64,000 nt of DNA, from contig JALJCS010000001.1 of NCBI GenBank assembly GCA_023055355.1, positions 80,764,881 through 80,828,880 on the forward strand, in the 5' to 3' direction. Position numbers and translations under genes: made by a program. The stretch comes from Agelaius tricolor. Lineage: Eukaryota > Chordata > Aves > Passeriformes > Icteridae. The notes beneath the pieces are model-generated. The model worked only from the letters and a program-made list of their open reading frames with translations. It was not told where the DNA came from and ran no database searches. Shown one piece after another: positions 12,701 through 27,700 of this stretch. How positions within the stretch are numbered: position 1 is the first letter of the stretch; each line of letters opens with the position of its first letter.

Positions 12701-15700
12701 CAACATCCATATGTTTATTTGTTACTCGAATCCCTTAATCAGTTTTGAACATTTTAGTCTGATTCTGTATAGCAATGTGAAGCTTTTCTCTTATGTATGA
12801 GTGTATATAGTTACTAAAAGTAATATCCAGGACAACTGCAGTTATGCTATGCTGGCATATGAGTCAAATTAGCTATCATCATCACAGAAAAGGCAGTAGA
12901 AACACCCATGGTGTATTTTTGGGCTAATGTGTACTAAAAAAGAACACAGCAACTTGAATTCCCAACCACGGTACCAGACATATCCTTAAATGATTCGAAC
13001 CAAAAATATTCACATCAGATTTAACATACTGCAAAACCACGGAGATTTTGAAGTAGAAACATTCTGAAACAATTTGAAAGACAATTAGATTCCATCCCTA
13101 GCACTTTTTTCCTGTACCAACCCAGCAGTGCGCTAGACTAGAGCCTCTCCTCCTAATAATGCAACAGCTGTCAGGACAGGGAACAATTCAGAGAATGATC
13201 AAGGGCTTAAAATAACTTACAGGGAAGTAGTGGTGTAAAGACTGATTTATTATAATCTCTCAGTGTTTTATTTGCATTAATTTAGCTGTTTAGTGAAATT
13301 AGAAAATATCTAAATTTCCTGCAAAGTTTGCCCATCAGGATAATAAAAAAATGTTTTTTCACAAATGGAGTCAACAAATAACTTGGCATTTCCCTTTAAT
13401 ATCACAGCTACTCTTAAACAATTGCATTTTTCAAAAATTTCCTACAAACAGCACAATAACAATATTAATGATAATGATAATAATAATTTCACACTGAATC
13501 TTACCTCACACATCTGTAACTGGAAGAACCTTCTTTCTTTCTCCATCTCTTCTGCAATTTCAGCTCCACTTATTTCTGTACGAATCATTCCATGAAGCTT
13601 AGCATGCTCTTTTTTCTCCTTCTCTATTTTTGTACTATAAGGCAAAAAGAATCAGCCAATGAAGTGAGAAATCCAAGCCTCTCAGGAAATCAGATTATTC
13701 ACAAAGTCTACTGACGGATTCGGAGCCAAACTACTGTAGCTTTGCATATGACTTACTTCCAGATGACATTTCACTTGAAATTTGACAATGACTAAAGATC
13801 AGCAATGACATACAGTAGCTGAAATCTAATTAATCATCTGTTAAAGTAATGTTCTGACAAATATTCCAAAAGACAGTCGATGAGAAGTACATACTAAGTT
13901 CCTGCTCCAAAGAAAGAAAATACAGGAAAAAATAATGAGTTTTAATTGAAAACATAGGGGGATGTTTAATCCCAACAGAGCAAACACTGGTTAACAAAGT
14001 TCAGTTATGTCACCAGATTTATTGAGTCTTGCCTGTCATCAAGTCATCTTCTATATATACAGGGTTTCCTAAGCCAAAATCACAGTTGCTGTCTCTACTT
14101 GCTGCTGAGCCAGTTGGCACTGGGAATGCCGACCAGCCGGCTGTGTTGCCGACTTCAAAGTCTGCTAGACCAGCTGTCCTAATTCCCTAAAAGTTTCCAT
14201 GAACATTTTCCAAGAGCTCTGAATAAAACAGGTTCTCCTGCAGAATATAAATTAATAACTAATGCCTGGTCTATTCCCATAAACTCACTTCTGCATTTGT
14301 TAAAGCTATTCTCCCTATTATTCCTAAACGCAGTAGCATAATTTGACAACCCAGTTAGATAAGTCTAACATAAATACATATATATATTAAGGAAAGAAGA
14401 TACATGAGGGTGTTTACTTTTTGAAGACTTTTAGTTTGCCACTCATATCGTTTAGAACTTCAAATTCTGAAAAGAGCTTCCTGAGGAAATGCTATACTGC
14501 TTTTGAACAAGGAATACAGGAAGGAGATCAGAGGAACAAATAACACAGACAACTGTCCTACCTCCTCTTGGATAGTTAAGTGTCTCTTAGCTCTCTCTCT
14601 GAAAAGGTGACATGTCTCAAGTAGTCTCTTAACCTGATGTTAACATTACCCTAACAGCTTATGGGAAAATGTCTAGAAGATCTAAGGACTTCCAGACAAC
14701 AAAATATTCTGTACTTACACTTCTCATAAATGAGGAACTGCCTCCTATTACACCTCAAGCAGCAAGGGAAAACAAGAATTAATTCCATGAATCCTTCCCT
14801 TCAGCATTCCCACTGGGAAGCATTTTGAGCAGCAATTCAAGAAGCCCCACTGTGCTCTCAGCACAGGCAGGCACAGCAGAGGCAGCCCTGTGCAGTATTG
14901 CAGCAGCCAGCACATCCAGCCAGCACTGTGCTCCTCCTCAGCCCATCACATCCTGCCAGAAGTAGACGTTTGGAAGGAAGAGCCTCTCCTTTGAAATAAA
15001 TGTTCTGAAAACCTCCAGTTGCCTGAATTAAAACTCAGTTCCAGAATGTTCTGTTTTCAGAAAGAATAAGTCCTCACTCTTATCCAATTACTACCAGTTA
15101 TGCTATTTTGAAGGTGCTACAGAAAACAAGAGTCCAGATACAAGAATTAACCAGACAATCCTGAACAAGAAACCACTAGAAAAAGGATTCACAGAACATT
15201 ATGAATATGCAGCTCATTTCTAGCACACACTGTAGAAGAGTTTACATTACATCATATTTGATAGTTCTAAAACAGTCAACCTCAGAGGAAAGATCCAGGT
15301 TGTTTTTGTTCTCTCAATTTCCAAATAAACCTAACAGTTCTTGAGGCCAGAGAACTCACTAACATGTGACCAGGTGTGAGAAGGCTAATAACTACCAATT
15401 ATCACTGTATAGTATTTTCATTTTTTACAGGGAACAATATTCAAGCATAAGAAAATGAAACCAAGTCCAAAATCTTAGGAGTTTATTAGCATGCCATAAG
15501 ATATCTCTCAATGCTAGTTAAACCAAAAGACAGCTAACACTGCCAAACAGTCAAACATTATGCACAATACCACAGCATACATTGTACTCCTCTTAAAGAA
15601 AGCTAGATTTTGGTGAAAGAGTGCTTTCTGCTCTTTAAAGGATAAATCATACTCCACAGGCAAAAAAATAGTTAAACCAAGATGAAAATATACTGACCTC

Positions 15701-18700
15701 TATCAAGCAATTCAGACAAAGATACCCTTAAAACCATTTGGTGGAGCTTCAGGCTACCTGTTTTCAAAAACTCAAAAAGATACTTTACCAAAAACTCCAA
15801 ATCACCTCTCAGTAACAAGTATCAGAGATACATGCCTCGTGCATTTCACATTTACATTTCCTCATTATTTTACTTTTAATAACTAACTACATCTTCATCT
15901 TTGTAATTCAGAATTTACCCTGTTGTTTTGCCACAATTATAGGCTACCCTCCTATCTGACTGACACTACAGGACACTTTGTTTCTAGGGAAACAAAGAAA
16001 CCCCTCACAACCCTTCTTCACACAAATCTTCTGAGTGCTAAAGGCTGGCTGAGTGTCCTATCCAAATGCAGGGATCAACTCAGCTTCAAGTGTCAGTCTA
16101 TTGTGACATTAACCAAATCCTTTTGGCAAAGACATTCCTGTAAGACTACACTGTGAGATTTCCAAATGTTGCAGGGTATTTAGGTTTTCCAGGCAGATCA
16201 ATTAACCCAAATTATTAAGAAAATTGTGAAAACTCTAAAAAATACCCTAGAAGCAATAAGAAAGCAGCAAATGTTTTGTAATGCTGCTATTCTTGGAGCT
16301 CATGCAGCACATATCTCATACAGACACTTTGCTGACTAAGATTAAAATGTGAGCACACGTCAGTCCATTCACAAGACAGCTGCACATAACTAATATACAG
16401 TGAGGTCAGATGTGTGTAACAGACAAGCAAAGCTGAAATACAGGATGAACAATTACAACAGTAAAGTCAAAGAGATACAAAGTGAATGGTCTCACCCATT
16501 CATTTTCCAATATAAGACTATTTTTACCATTTCAATTTGAAAAGAAACCATCTTTCAATATAAATTACAATTTTCATCTCAAATAAATCAATTTTGTCAT
16601 ACAGATTGTGGTATAAATAAGCACCAAAAACTTGTATTTATTTTCTGTCAGTCAGTAAGGGTAAAAAAAATTAGAGCACCCTGTGTACATGCAGCAGTAG
16701 TGAACTGTCTGGGTGGGAAGCAACTCTGTCATTCTTCTTCTCCTTGTCCACACAGCAGTCAGCCAGGCTGAGTCTGGGTACATACATGAGAAGGTGCAGA
16801 GACTGAGAATAGCACCTGGAAGGAACACACTTTAATTGGTAGCCCTCTGGAAAAAGAAGTGCTTCTGAAGGCTATTTTGTTTGACAAAATAATATTAGAC
16901 ATTTTCATTTCAAATATCCTTTCTTTGTCTTGTCTTCCTTTTCAGCCTGACTCTCCAGGCTTGGGCCCTCCAGCTTTTTAGTGAAAGAGCCTCCATTTCA
17001 TCTCCCCCTACTGTCTGTCAATGCTCACAGTAAAGTATGCCTCTCCTAACACTCAAGTCCTCAATGAAGAAGTCATCTTTTCCTTTTGGAAATGCTTGGA
17101 AGGTTTTCCCTTCCATACATCCTGCTCTGAATGATAAAGGGGAAGAAGACAGAAGGAGTGAAATGTGCTAGGATATTTTCATCATTTCACATCTGCAGAT
17201 TCATTCAAAGACTTTTCCATTTAATTCATAGGTAATCTATTTCAAAATAAAAATACTTAATATGAAATCTTAGACTTTAAGAAACAGTATATTACCAGCA
17301 GTTACCTGGACTTCAGTAAAGCCTTTGACACTTTAAGCCTTTCCCACAGGATTCTCCTGGAGAAACTGGCTGCTCATGGATTAACAGGCACACTGTTCAC
17401 TGAGCAAAAAAACTGCCTGGAGAGCCAGGCCTGGAGGATGATGGTGAATGGAATTACTCCAGCTGGTGACTGGTCACTAGCGGTATTCCCTAGGCTTGGT
17501 GTTGGGGCCAGTCCTGATAAATATCTCTATGAATCACCTGGAAAAGGGGACTGAGTGCATTCCTAGTAAGCCTTCAGATGACACTAAGCTGGGGGGATAT
17601 GTGGATCTGCTGGAGGGTAGGAAGACTCTGCTGAGGGATCTGGACAGGCTGGATTGATTGGGAAAGGCCAGTGGTATGAAGTTCAATAAGGTCAAGTGCC
17701 AGGTCCCACACTTAGATCACAACAACCCTAAGCAGCGCTACAGGCTGGGGACAGAGCGGCTGGAAAGCTGCCTGTCAGAAAAGAGCCTGGAGGTTCTGGT
17801 CAGAAGCCAGCTGAGCACAAGCCAGCATGTGCCCAGCTGGCCAAGGAGGCCAATGGCATTCTGGCCTGTATCAGTAATAGTGTGGTTAACAGGACCAGGG
17901 CAGTGATCATCCCCCTGTACTCTGCACCAGTGAGTCCACACCTCACCACAGAAGTGTTGTGTCCAGTTCTGGGCCCCTCAAAGACACTGAGGTGCTGGAG
18001 CAAGTCCAGAGAAGAGCAACAGAGCTGGTGAAGGGTCTGGAGCACAAGTCTGATGAGATGTGGCTGAGGGAGCTGGGATTCTTTAGGCTGTTGAAAATGA
18101 GGTTTGAGGGGACCTTATCCTTCTTTACAACTACCTGAAAGGAGGTTTTAGCAGTGGAATTTCAGTTCCTCTCACAGGTAACAAGCAATAGCAGAAAAAG
18201 AAACCGCCTCAAGTTACACCAGGGGAAGTTTTGATTGGATATTAGAAAAAAAATTCTTCTGGAAAGGGTTGCCAAGCATTGGAACAGGCTGCCCAGGGGA
18301 GTGGTTGAGCCGCTATCCCTGCAGCTATTTAGATGTGTAGATGTAACTCTTAGGGACATGCTTTAGATGTGGACTTGGCAGCGTTAGATTTATCGTTGAA
18401 CTTGATCATCTTAAAGGTATTTTCAAACTTAAATCATTGTATTATTCTATTCTATGATTTTATATTTAAGCAACCCTGTTTAGCACTTTCATTCTATATC
18501 ACTATTTACGAGCTGTGACCTCCACTTCGTCTTATGTACTTGCACTAAAAGGAAGCATGGCAGAAATACCTAGGAGCTATGAATATCAATGGTCTTCTGT
18601 GTCAAGTTAGAGCTCTGAAGAAGTAAATTGAGAAATGCTTGCAGAATTTTCAGATAAATTTGTTTTATATTGTGCAAAACATGAGTTCACTAAACTGGAA

Positions 18701-21700
18701 ATAGCATCACTTAAATAGTTGTGCAGACATCTTAACAGATGACTTTATTTGACTTTGTTCATTTTTCCATTGACTTCAAATAGTTCAGAAACAAATCAAT
18801 GACAGTTATTTCTAGAGATGAGCACTTGCATTTCTTCACAGTAATGTATTGTTAATGCCTGGATCTTAAAATGCCATAAGCACATTCAAACAACTTGTTC
18901 TCTTCCCTCAGTTGTGCAAAAGAGACCTCATGCCCAGTTTTAAAAGGAGAATGGCAAAGAAGGAGAGGTAATCAGCCTTCCCAGAAACAGTTCATTAGTC
19001 TCCATTAAACCTTTACATTTCGTAGCATGAGCACAACACTTGTTAAAGAAGACTTCTGAAGATAATAGGCATTTAAAGGCCCCAAAATAAGACAACTCTA
19101 TTTTAAAAAATTAACATTTTTTTTCTTTTCAGGAAAATCAGGTTTATATTCAGAATACAGACATACTCAGCTAAAAAAAAATTGTGAATAATATGCTTCA
19201 GTAAGTTTATGCTTCTATTTCCTGTATAAAATTGACACATAGTCTTTACCTCAGAATGTACCACAACAGGACCGATCAAACTGAAGTGTGTGGGTGATAT
19301 CTGGCTCAGTGCCTTGCTGAATGCGATCTGTCTGCTGGGAGAATGAGCAGTTTTTATGACATGTGTACTCCTTCCCCATATGGTCCCTGGGCACGCCTGC
19401 CATTAGTGTTTAAGTACACAGGGGAAAGCAACTGCCTTGTAACAAGAAGAGCCCAGTCTGAAACAGCTCTCCCAAAGGACACAGACCAGTCCCGCTGTGC
19501 TGCTTTGGTGGCCAGCAGCATCTCCCAGCTCTTATGTGGGAAACAACAACTGGAACTGAGGTCCCATCAGAAATGCACTGCTTTAAGGCTTTAAAAACAT
19601 TTTAAAATCTTTATGGCTCCAACTGAGTCATGTTAATGATTGGTGGTGAGAAAATATGAATTATTCATGAATGCCACCTCAGGATAGTCCCAATTTTTGA
19701 TTGAAGTAGGTTTGCATGAAGCTATAGGTTGCTTGCTCTTCATACTACCTTACTCAAGAGCAGCCCCAGGGTACAGAGAAATAGGGCTCGTTTCCCTCCA
19801 TTACTTCACCTAAGGTGATCCTGGGGAAAATAGTCTGAGAAGTTAGGTGGCTACAGGGCAAAGGAGGTGCATAGTAATCAACAATGATGGATGGTGATCC
19901 AAGATCATTGGAATGGATCTTAAACATCTCACTCCCAAATAAGAACTAGATACATAGGAATTTTTAAACACACCTAATTACATAGAGAGGTTGAATCTCA
20001 AAAATTGTTATGGGAATAAAGCAAAGCAGGTGCCAGTTTTAAATTAACTTTTTCTTTTCAAATATGTCACACTTGGGTATATTTGCACACAAAGGTGCAA
20101 GGAAGAGAGATGAGATAGTGTGATAAATAAGCTTAAAATTTTTCCTTATAAAGGCAGCAATCAATATGAAAACTGTCGCTTCTCAAGAGACTACAAAAAT
20201 ACCACTTCATTACCTGGCACGTATCTTCACAGGTCTGTACTTGTGACTAGGAAATGCAGATGAACAATATGATGTTAAGCACATGATACAGAGGCATGTG
20301 CAGAAAAAGAGCAGCCTAGCAGCCTTGAATAGTTTGTTAACCAAAATGGAAAAGGAAAGGAAAAAAAAAATGGGGGGGAAGAATTTTAAAAAGAGCTATT
20401 CACGTGTTAGAAGAAATATCACTGGAAAAGACAGCTCACTAAGCACACACCTAGAATTGGTTTTAGACACAATCCAAACAAGGAGTTATCTAAAGTAACA
20501 GATTGAAGAGGGCTGAGCAAACCTCTGGCTACCAGCACCTACATCCACCACTCAACTCTGGCAATACAAGCTGTAGGTGAGACTGAGGTTACCTCTCCTG
20601 GTTCCTTTGTCCTTTTTATTAAAGCAGAGAGCATGAAGATACCACAACAAAACCCCCAAAATTTGTAATTAAGACTTCTTGAGGTGATTCTGCATCCACC
20701 TACTGCTACAGACGACCAAAACACACAGCTATAAGGAAGTCTAAATCCATTCAGGATGGCCACAGAATGAAAAGAGTTCTTTTCTTAGTAAACCTCAACA
20801 GCTTGTATAATAGCAACCCAGAGAAACCTCACGGTTTTTCTATGTCAAAAAATTAGTATGAGAAAAAAGATGACCTGAACAAATTCAAGCTCAAATAATT
20901 ATTCTCATCCTAAGTTGAAAATCACATCATTAAAATTCCCATCTCTAGTTTTTGAAGACAAATGCTCCATAATGACAGGTTGTAACACCTCAATTTATCT
21001 GGGAACTTATGTACAAGAGGTTTGACAAATCCCACAGTCCTACGGGCAGGGATCTCAGGAAAGGTCCAAGACTGACTTTAACTCAACAAAATCATGGAAA
21101 ACTGGTCCTTGGTATAAGCAACACAGCTTGCACTGAAAAACAATACTTCCTGACTGCCATCTTTATGCCATGAAAAGTAATTTCCACTGTTGTAGAACAG
21201 CCTACCAAAAAAACCAACCAACCAAACAAACAAACAAACAAAAAAAACCAAATAAAAAACCAAAAAAACAAAGCAGCAGTCCATTATTTGAGAGAATTGA
21301 CACAGAATTCCTAGGCTCCCTATCCTAAGCCTCAAGCAGATGATCCTTTGGTCTATATCAAAGTCAAGGAGTCCAACAGACTGGACTAAGAGCTTAAAAC
21401 TTCAAAATATTGATGTGGAGCTTTCATCTAACCACTTAAAAAAATGCAGCACTCAGTAATTGTACCAGTCTACCACTTAGAAATACCAAAAAAATGGTTC
21501 ATAGATCTGAAAAAAATTTCTGATAAATGTGTGCTACCTTCAACTTTTGCATGTTGAATAACCTGACATGCAAATGGCTTAGAAAAGAGCATTGTCAAGT
21601 AGGGCTGCTTCATTTGTTAAAAAATCTTGCAGAAAGTAGAGGTTACTGCAACTGGAAAAAGGAAACCCGTTTCAGATCAAAACTCAAGTGTCTTACTTGA

Positions 21701-24700
21701 AAGCAAAGTCATAAAATGGTTTTCTAAAGGATTGCCAGTTGAAAGAAAAAGAAAAAATCTCATTATATCATACAAGCAGCAATGGATTCAATGCCACAGA
21801 CAGAAAACACATTGTCAGCATCCTGTTTTCAGATCATGAATGACACAGCACACAAAATAACATTTCCAACATGTCCATAACCTCAAATGAAAATCCCCAA
21901 ATATACAAATACATTTTCTAAGGGGATTTCTTACTTTGCAATTACTTAATTAAATTAAATAACAACTGAAAATATTTCTGGTATATTGGACTCTGAAATG
22001 CCAGCTCTGCACAAACTGATGATCAAGCACAAATCCTTACATCACTTCAACACACTCATCCTAGTGAATATTAGATCAGAAATCTTAAAAGCACTAGAGG
22101 TCTTGGTCCAGTAGTAACATTCCTCTTGTTGTATGTCCCAGCAGTGAACAAATTTATTTTAAATTTGGCACATAAACTTCGTGGGTTGTCAGTATGAATA
22201 CTCACACAGAAGTAAACAAGCTTTCAAATCCAGCAATCAAGCAGTGCTAGACAACAGCAGACTACATTATAGGATTATTCTTTAAGGCCCATCCTCAGAG
22301 ATCAACTACTGCCATAGGCAATGATTAGAAATCTTAATTATCTCAAGAGTCAATAACTGCAATGGCACCAAATGAGACTGCTCACAGGTGTCAGGAACAT
22401 AAAACACTGGAGCCAAGACAATCTTCTATGGATTTAGTATCAGGCCAGAGGTTTATCTCAGTATTTCAGAATGTCCTTTTATGAAAATCCACCTATAGCT
22501 AGGCAGTTTCAAACCAAAAGCCACAGAGGTCTTCCTCACAATTTGATGCTAGAAAGCAATAACTAGACCATTCTCACTGTTATTCACAAAAGGAAAAATG
22601 AAATTTAGCTAACTGGTTGCTTTTATGGGTAAACCAGCTACAGGAATAATTTCTGAAGACTTCAGACAGACTAAGTCTATAAGTACTGCACTATAACTTT
22701 GTGCAATTAAAAACATACATAAATGGTGCTGGATTTTCAGCCAGTCTAGTTGGCTGTGGATCTGCAAGTTATTTACGTTAAATAGTGTCATCATACATGA
22801 TTCTTCTGGATCTGTATCATCAGAGATGGTCTGATGCAAGGCAGCATTATTTCAGAAGAACAAAGACACTGGACATGTAACAAAACTGATAGTCAGTCCA
22901 GGTAACACTGTAATGTGGAATAAAACTCACTACAAAATTCTACTTCAGAGACTGTCAGCTGTACTGATACAATTGACCTGGCCAACCCTGGAAACAGCTG
23001 TCTCTGATGCAGGACACTGAACCACTTAAGATTTACTAGGAACCAGAATAAATTGTGTTTGATATTAGGTGTTGAGCTTTGTTGACTCATTCCATTTATT
23101 TAGCTAGATATAAAATTCCAGTTTTTATAAACTTATTTTATAGCTGTTTGTTTAAACAGTGTATCTGGTAACTTCAAACAAGTGGCTTATGCTAAGTAGG
23201 GTTAGATCCACAACATAAGACACAACTCACAAGCCTCAGATAGGTGTACATCCACTTCTAATACATGCTGCACCTGCTGAGAACATTCAACCTCAGCATG
23301 AAGTAATAACCTCTACAGATTTCAGTTACATTTCCCTCTTAAATAAAAGTTTAAAAATACATACACTTTTGTTTCATAGTCCTTCCAAGCTTTATCAAAG
23401 GGTTTTTTCAGGTCCTGTCAAGAAAAGAGAAAAAATAACAGCCAGCTATTTACATGAAAAACACTGTGGCTCTAACAGTGAAGACACACCTTGGCCCCTT
23501 GCAGTGCCTACTAGAACAAGGGACCTCACTCTCTTCTAAGGGTTCTGCAAAAGCAATCTTGCACACAGGAAAACTAATCTTGTAAAGAGAACTAATACAC
23601 CCATGTTTTTGAAAGCATCTCTAGGATGCTCTTTACTATGATTTTCACAGCTCCATTTTACTCCTTAAAAGGTATAACAACATGTTATCCCAAGACCACA
23701 CTATGCAATTAAACAAAGTAACTGCTTTCTCATCATTCAATCTCTGCCTGTACTGGGAAAAAAGTTCCTGTACCCAGGCTGTGGTATAGCCTTGGCTAAG
23801 AACTTGATTCATCACATTAAAGTTTAAAAAAATCAAATTTCCACTGACTTAATGGGAACAGTATAGACCTTATGGCTCAGCATAACTAATTCCATGAGAA
23901 TTCTGAATTACTTACATTACAAATTCCTTTATCTTCTTTTCTCTAAATAAGGTAATTTGGATAAAATTATCTTAACAAGTTGTAAAGTCATTTCTCTGAT
24001 GTCTAAAAATGCAAGAGCTGAAATTTTGATGAAGTTCAAGAGAACAGACAACTACAACTGTCCGACACTGGAAAATCTTTACAATTACAGATTAAGAACT
24101 AATTCTTAGATGTTAATTAATGATTGAAATAATTATTAAATTAACTGAAGTAGCATTTGATTATATTCTCAAGGCAGTGGGGAAACACTGTATTGTAATA
24201 AATGTATTTATTCTGACATAGAGAAAAACACGAGTGAAATGTGGTAAGCAAACAACACAAAGATAATAAGTCTATCTTATTAAATAATCTATTTATGCTC
24301 CAGTAATTTACAGAAACCATTTTTAGTCTATGTACATATTTTTCTCCTTCCTTCAGTGTCCTAGAACAATAGCTGCCAGTCACTTCCTGTTTGCTCACTA
24401 GTAAACAAAGTAAAAGCTTTGTAAGTAAGTTTGCTCGCCATAGGCTCTGAAATTTATCATAAACATATCATCATTTGAGTCTTAAGTTGCTGTTATTTCA
24501 AATAGGAAATGTCCTTGGGGCATAAAGAAATAGATTTCATCTTCTTAAAAAAAATCTTATGCTCATACAGTCTAATGTGTGTTTCTTAATAGTTCCAGGT
24601 AAGTTTAGAATGCTAAAAATCCTTAAAAATATAGTAGTACCCTTAACTCAACTAAGTAAATATCTGAATCTTACACCTCTTTCTCTGCTTATCTTCTGCA

Positions 24701-27700
24701 TCTCAGGCCTGCTTTTAAAGCTTCTCAAATGTTGTTTTATATACACAGTCAAGAACATTAGGTATGTGAATGCGCACAGAAAGGATGACTTGATTCACAA
24801 AAAAACCCAAAAACAAACAAAACCCCCACAGTCTTGTTTATTGAGCTAATATATTACTTGAGTATCCTACACCTTCCAACACAGAAGATTAATACACTTG
24901 CTAAACGTATCTACTGTACCAACAACAATCCTATACATTAACAGGAGGAAAGACATACCCCTTTCACTCCTTTCAGGTCTCCCTTCAGCAAACTGTCCAA
25001 TGGAAAAGTGATTATGTTGTTCATATTCTGAATCTGTAACAAGAAAATGACACCAAATCAGATAATATATTTAGACACAGAACGTAAAATGTCTTAATAC
25101 ACACACACATTTCAGAAAGTTTCACAAGGAAATCTTACATATTATTTTCCTGTCCCTGCCTTATGGAGATGTTTATCAGCACAGCCAGTAATCAAAGATG
25201 AAAGCAACATAAGTTAATTAAACTCACTCTGGAAACACTATAACCCAAACCAGCAGGAAACCTCCAGAATTACTGCTGATTATAAATACCTCATCCAACA
25301 GTATCTGCAAAATAAGAACACTAATTTTTACATTGCCTTATTTCCCCATTTAAATTCTATGAACAAAAGTATGCCATTTTTAGCACTGATAATTTTAAGT
25401 TCATGAGCATATTTTATATTAACCTTGTTTACTTTCTAGCTTCTTCAGACCTATTCCATAAAGCATATCTGCTACTCTCCCAATACATGACATCTTACTC
25501 TGACAGAAGTTATAAAGGCAAAGAATGCTGGCCTGTAAAATAGCCACCATTCCAATGTTTTCCATTTGTTTTTAAAAAGCAATACATCTGCCTTATTTAT
25601 CTCATTCAAACTTTGAAATTAGATTTTAATGAGGTCTTTAGTATGTAAGTAATTCAAGAGAGTACTTCAAGAAGATAAAAATTATTTCAAATTAAGACAG
25701 TGGTAAAATAATAATGATTTTTGTTAAATATCTGTATGATAATATTTTAGTAAGTAAAAAGAACAAAGAAAGACTGTAGGAATAAGACAGCTAGGAAAAG
25801 ATGGTATATCAACTCCTTTATGATTCAGGGAAAACATTCAAGGTATGGACCATAATATCTAGGCAGAAAGTTTAAACTGTAACTATTCAAAAGGATTGGT
25901 TGCTCTGAGGAGCAAAACCCAAAATACTTTTGAATAACAAAGAGAAAAAAAATCAGAATAACTTTTTTAGTAGTTCAGTGAAAGTTGCCCTTGGATGAGT
26001 TACATCTTTTTTGGTATTTTATGGTGTTCTTTTAAAATGTGATTTTTTTTTCAAGAAGCTCTGAAATCCCTACATGAAGATGGAGTTCAAATGTTCCAAT
26101 TACAGAAAGAACTTTGCATCATGTAGGAACAAATGCTTTTATTTCTCAGGAATAATGTCAGGGACGTCATAGTCCCCTTTAGTGTAACCCACCCAGAGAT
26201 GAAAGAATACTAAAATTTCAAGGAAAAAATAATTCCAATTATGGATGCTTCAGTCTCCCCAGAATTGTAAAATACAAAATGTAGTTACTTGGTGGCCTCA
26301 CTAGAACAGACTCTGTGCTATGTAACAGTTTTTGTTAAAACAAACCAGCAAAGCCCCACTGTCTCCACCTTTCCTCCTCAAAGAAACTACCTTACTGCAT
26401 TGGCTTGAAATTTCAGCCACCAGTCAAAGTGAACCTTCATCAGTTTTAAAGGTTACACAGATTGTCTCTGTATGGAAAAGCTAAAGAAATACAGAAAATC
26501 TGGTCTTTTAAACTCTTAACACAAATCATATTTCCCCTCCTCCATCCTACTTTTTTTCCTCCCCAAAAAGCTGCAGGACCCAACCACAGCCCTTCAGGAT
26601 CAACATATTATATTTCAGCTCTGTATTGGGGTTGTTTTTTTTTTTAAGTACTTCCTATAAAAATTGAATGAGCAACATGTACACATGCTTACTGGCAGTG
26701 CTGGAAACCATCCACCTCCTAAGTCCTCAGCAGTACAACCATGTGCATATATCAACACAACCATTCCCAAAGGTACTAAAATTATATGCCATAGATATGG
26801 GGGAAAGAGCAAAGGCTTAAACTGCACAACACCAACATAAAAGATCTCCAAAACTTCCAGAAGCTGCAAGTGCACATCCAGAATGGGCACTCAAGTGGAA
26901 AAGAGAAGAGGTCCCTTTCAAGATATCTTTCCATGCAAAGTTTTCTACTTTTTTAGTCTATTTTATGAGTATGATGTAGTCAAATGTCTAACTTAGGGAT
27001 CAATACTTTCATAGCCTCCATTTCATTATTCTCCAAATTCAGTACACAGGAATAAAGAACAAAGCATTTCTCAAGAGCAGACTCAAGACAACTGATTTTT
27101 GTTTAAGTTGTGAAAAAATAAACCATCTGAAGTATTATCCCAAGCATACTCATGTGTAAACATCAATCAGACTCCAAAATAGTTATGGATATTTACTAGA
27201 ATTTTACACCATGAGGCCTGGAGTCCAAAGCAACTTAAAAAAAAAAAACAACCAAAAACAAGAGAAAAACTCTACATTCTTTTTAAAAGTTTAGAGACTG
27301 TTTGCCTATTCAAATTAATTCCTTCTGCGTGCTATCACCTGTACATTACCATCAGTCTATTGTATTCCCTGTGCTCCTATTCTATTTGTAACAAAAGTAA
27401 ACATACATAATGCATGAACTTGTCATTATTAACCCAGTTAGATGAATCATACTCCCTCATATTTATAAGTTAGCAAGCAGTATACAGATGAAAGATCTTA
27501 CATGTTTTTCCCCTCTTTCTTGAGAAGCATAAGCTGAACTATCTAAAAATATAGACCCATTTTTGGCATACAGAAGCACTTATATGTGCAGCTCCTACTC
27601 TGTGTGCAGAGTACAAGAAGCTAGAACATATGCAATGGACTCTACATTTTGACTACTTTATGTTTTAAAATGTGCTTTAAAAAATACACAAAGGTGCAAG

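Larger units (their letters stand above)
13635..23364 (-). other. ASAP2: ASAP2 intron 5 (9.7 kb)
   Basis: Holds the 1.16 kb CR1 copy (17302-18462) and the CAAA repeat (21206-21271). A CAGC-rich, GC-richer patch lies at about 14830-14960 and another at about 19370-19560. No extra exon with family similarity was seen. Confidence 0.85.

Noticed and set aside
17658..17906. Open frame at 17658-17906 as a host gene
   Set aside because: It lies inside the decayed CR1 copy and is a remnant of that element.
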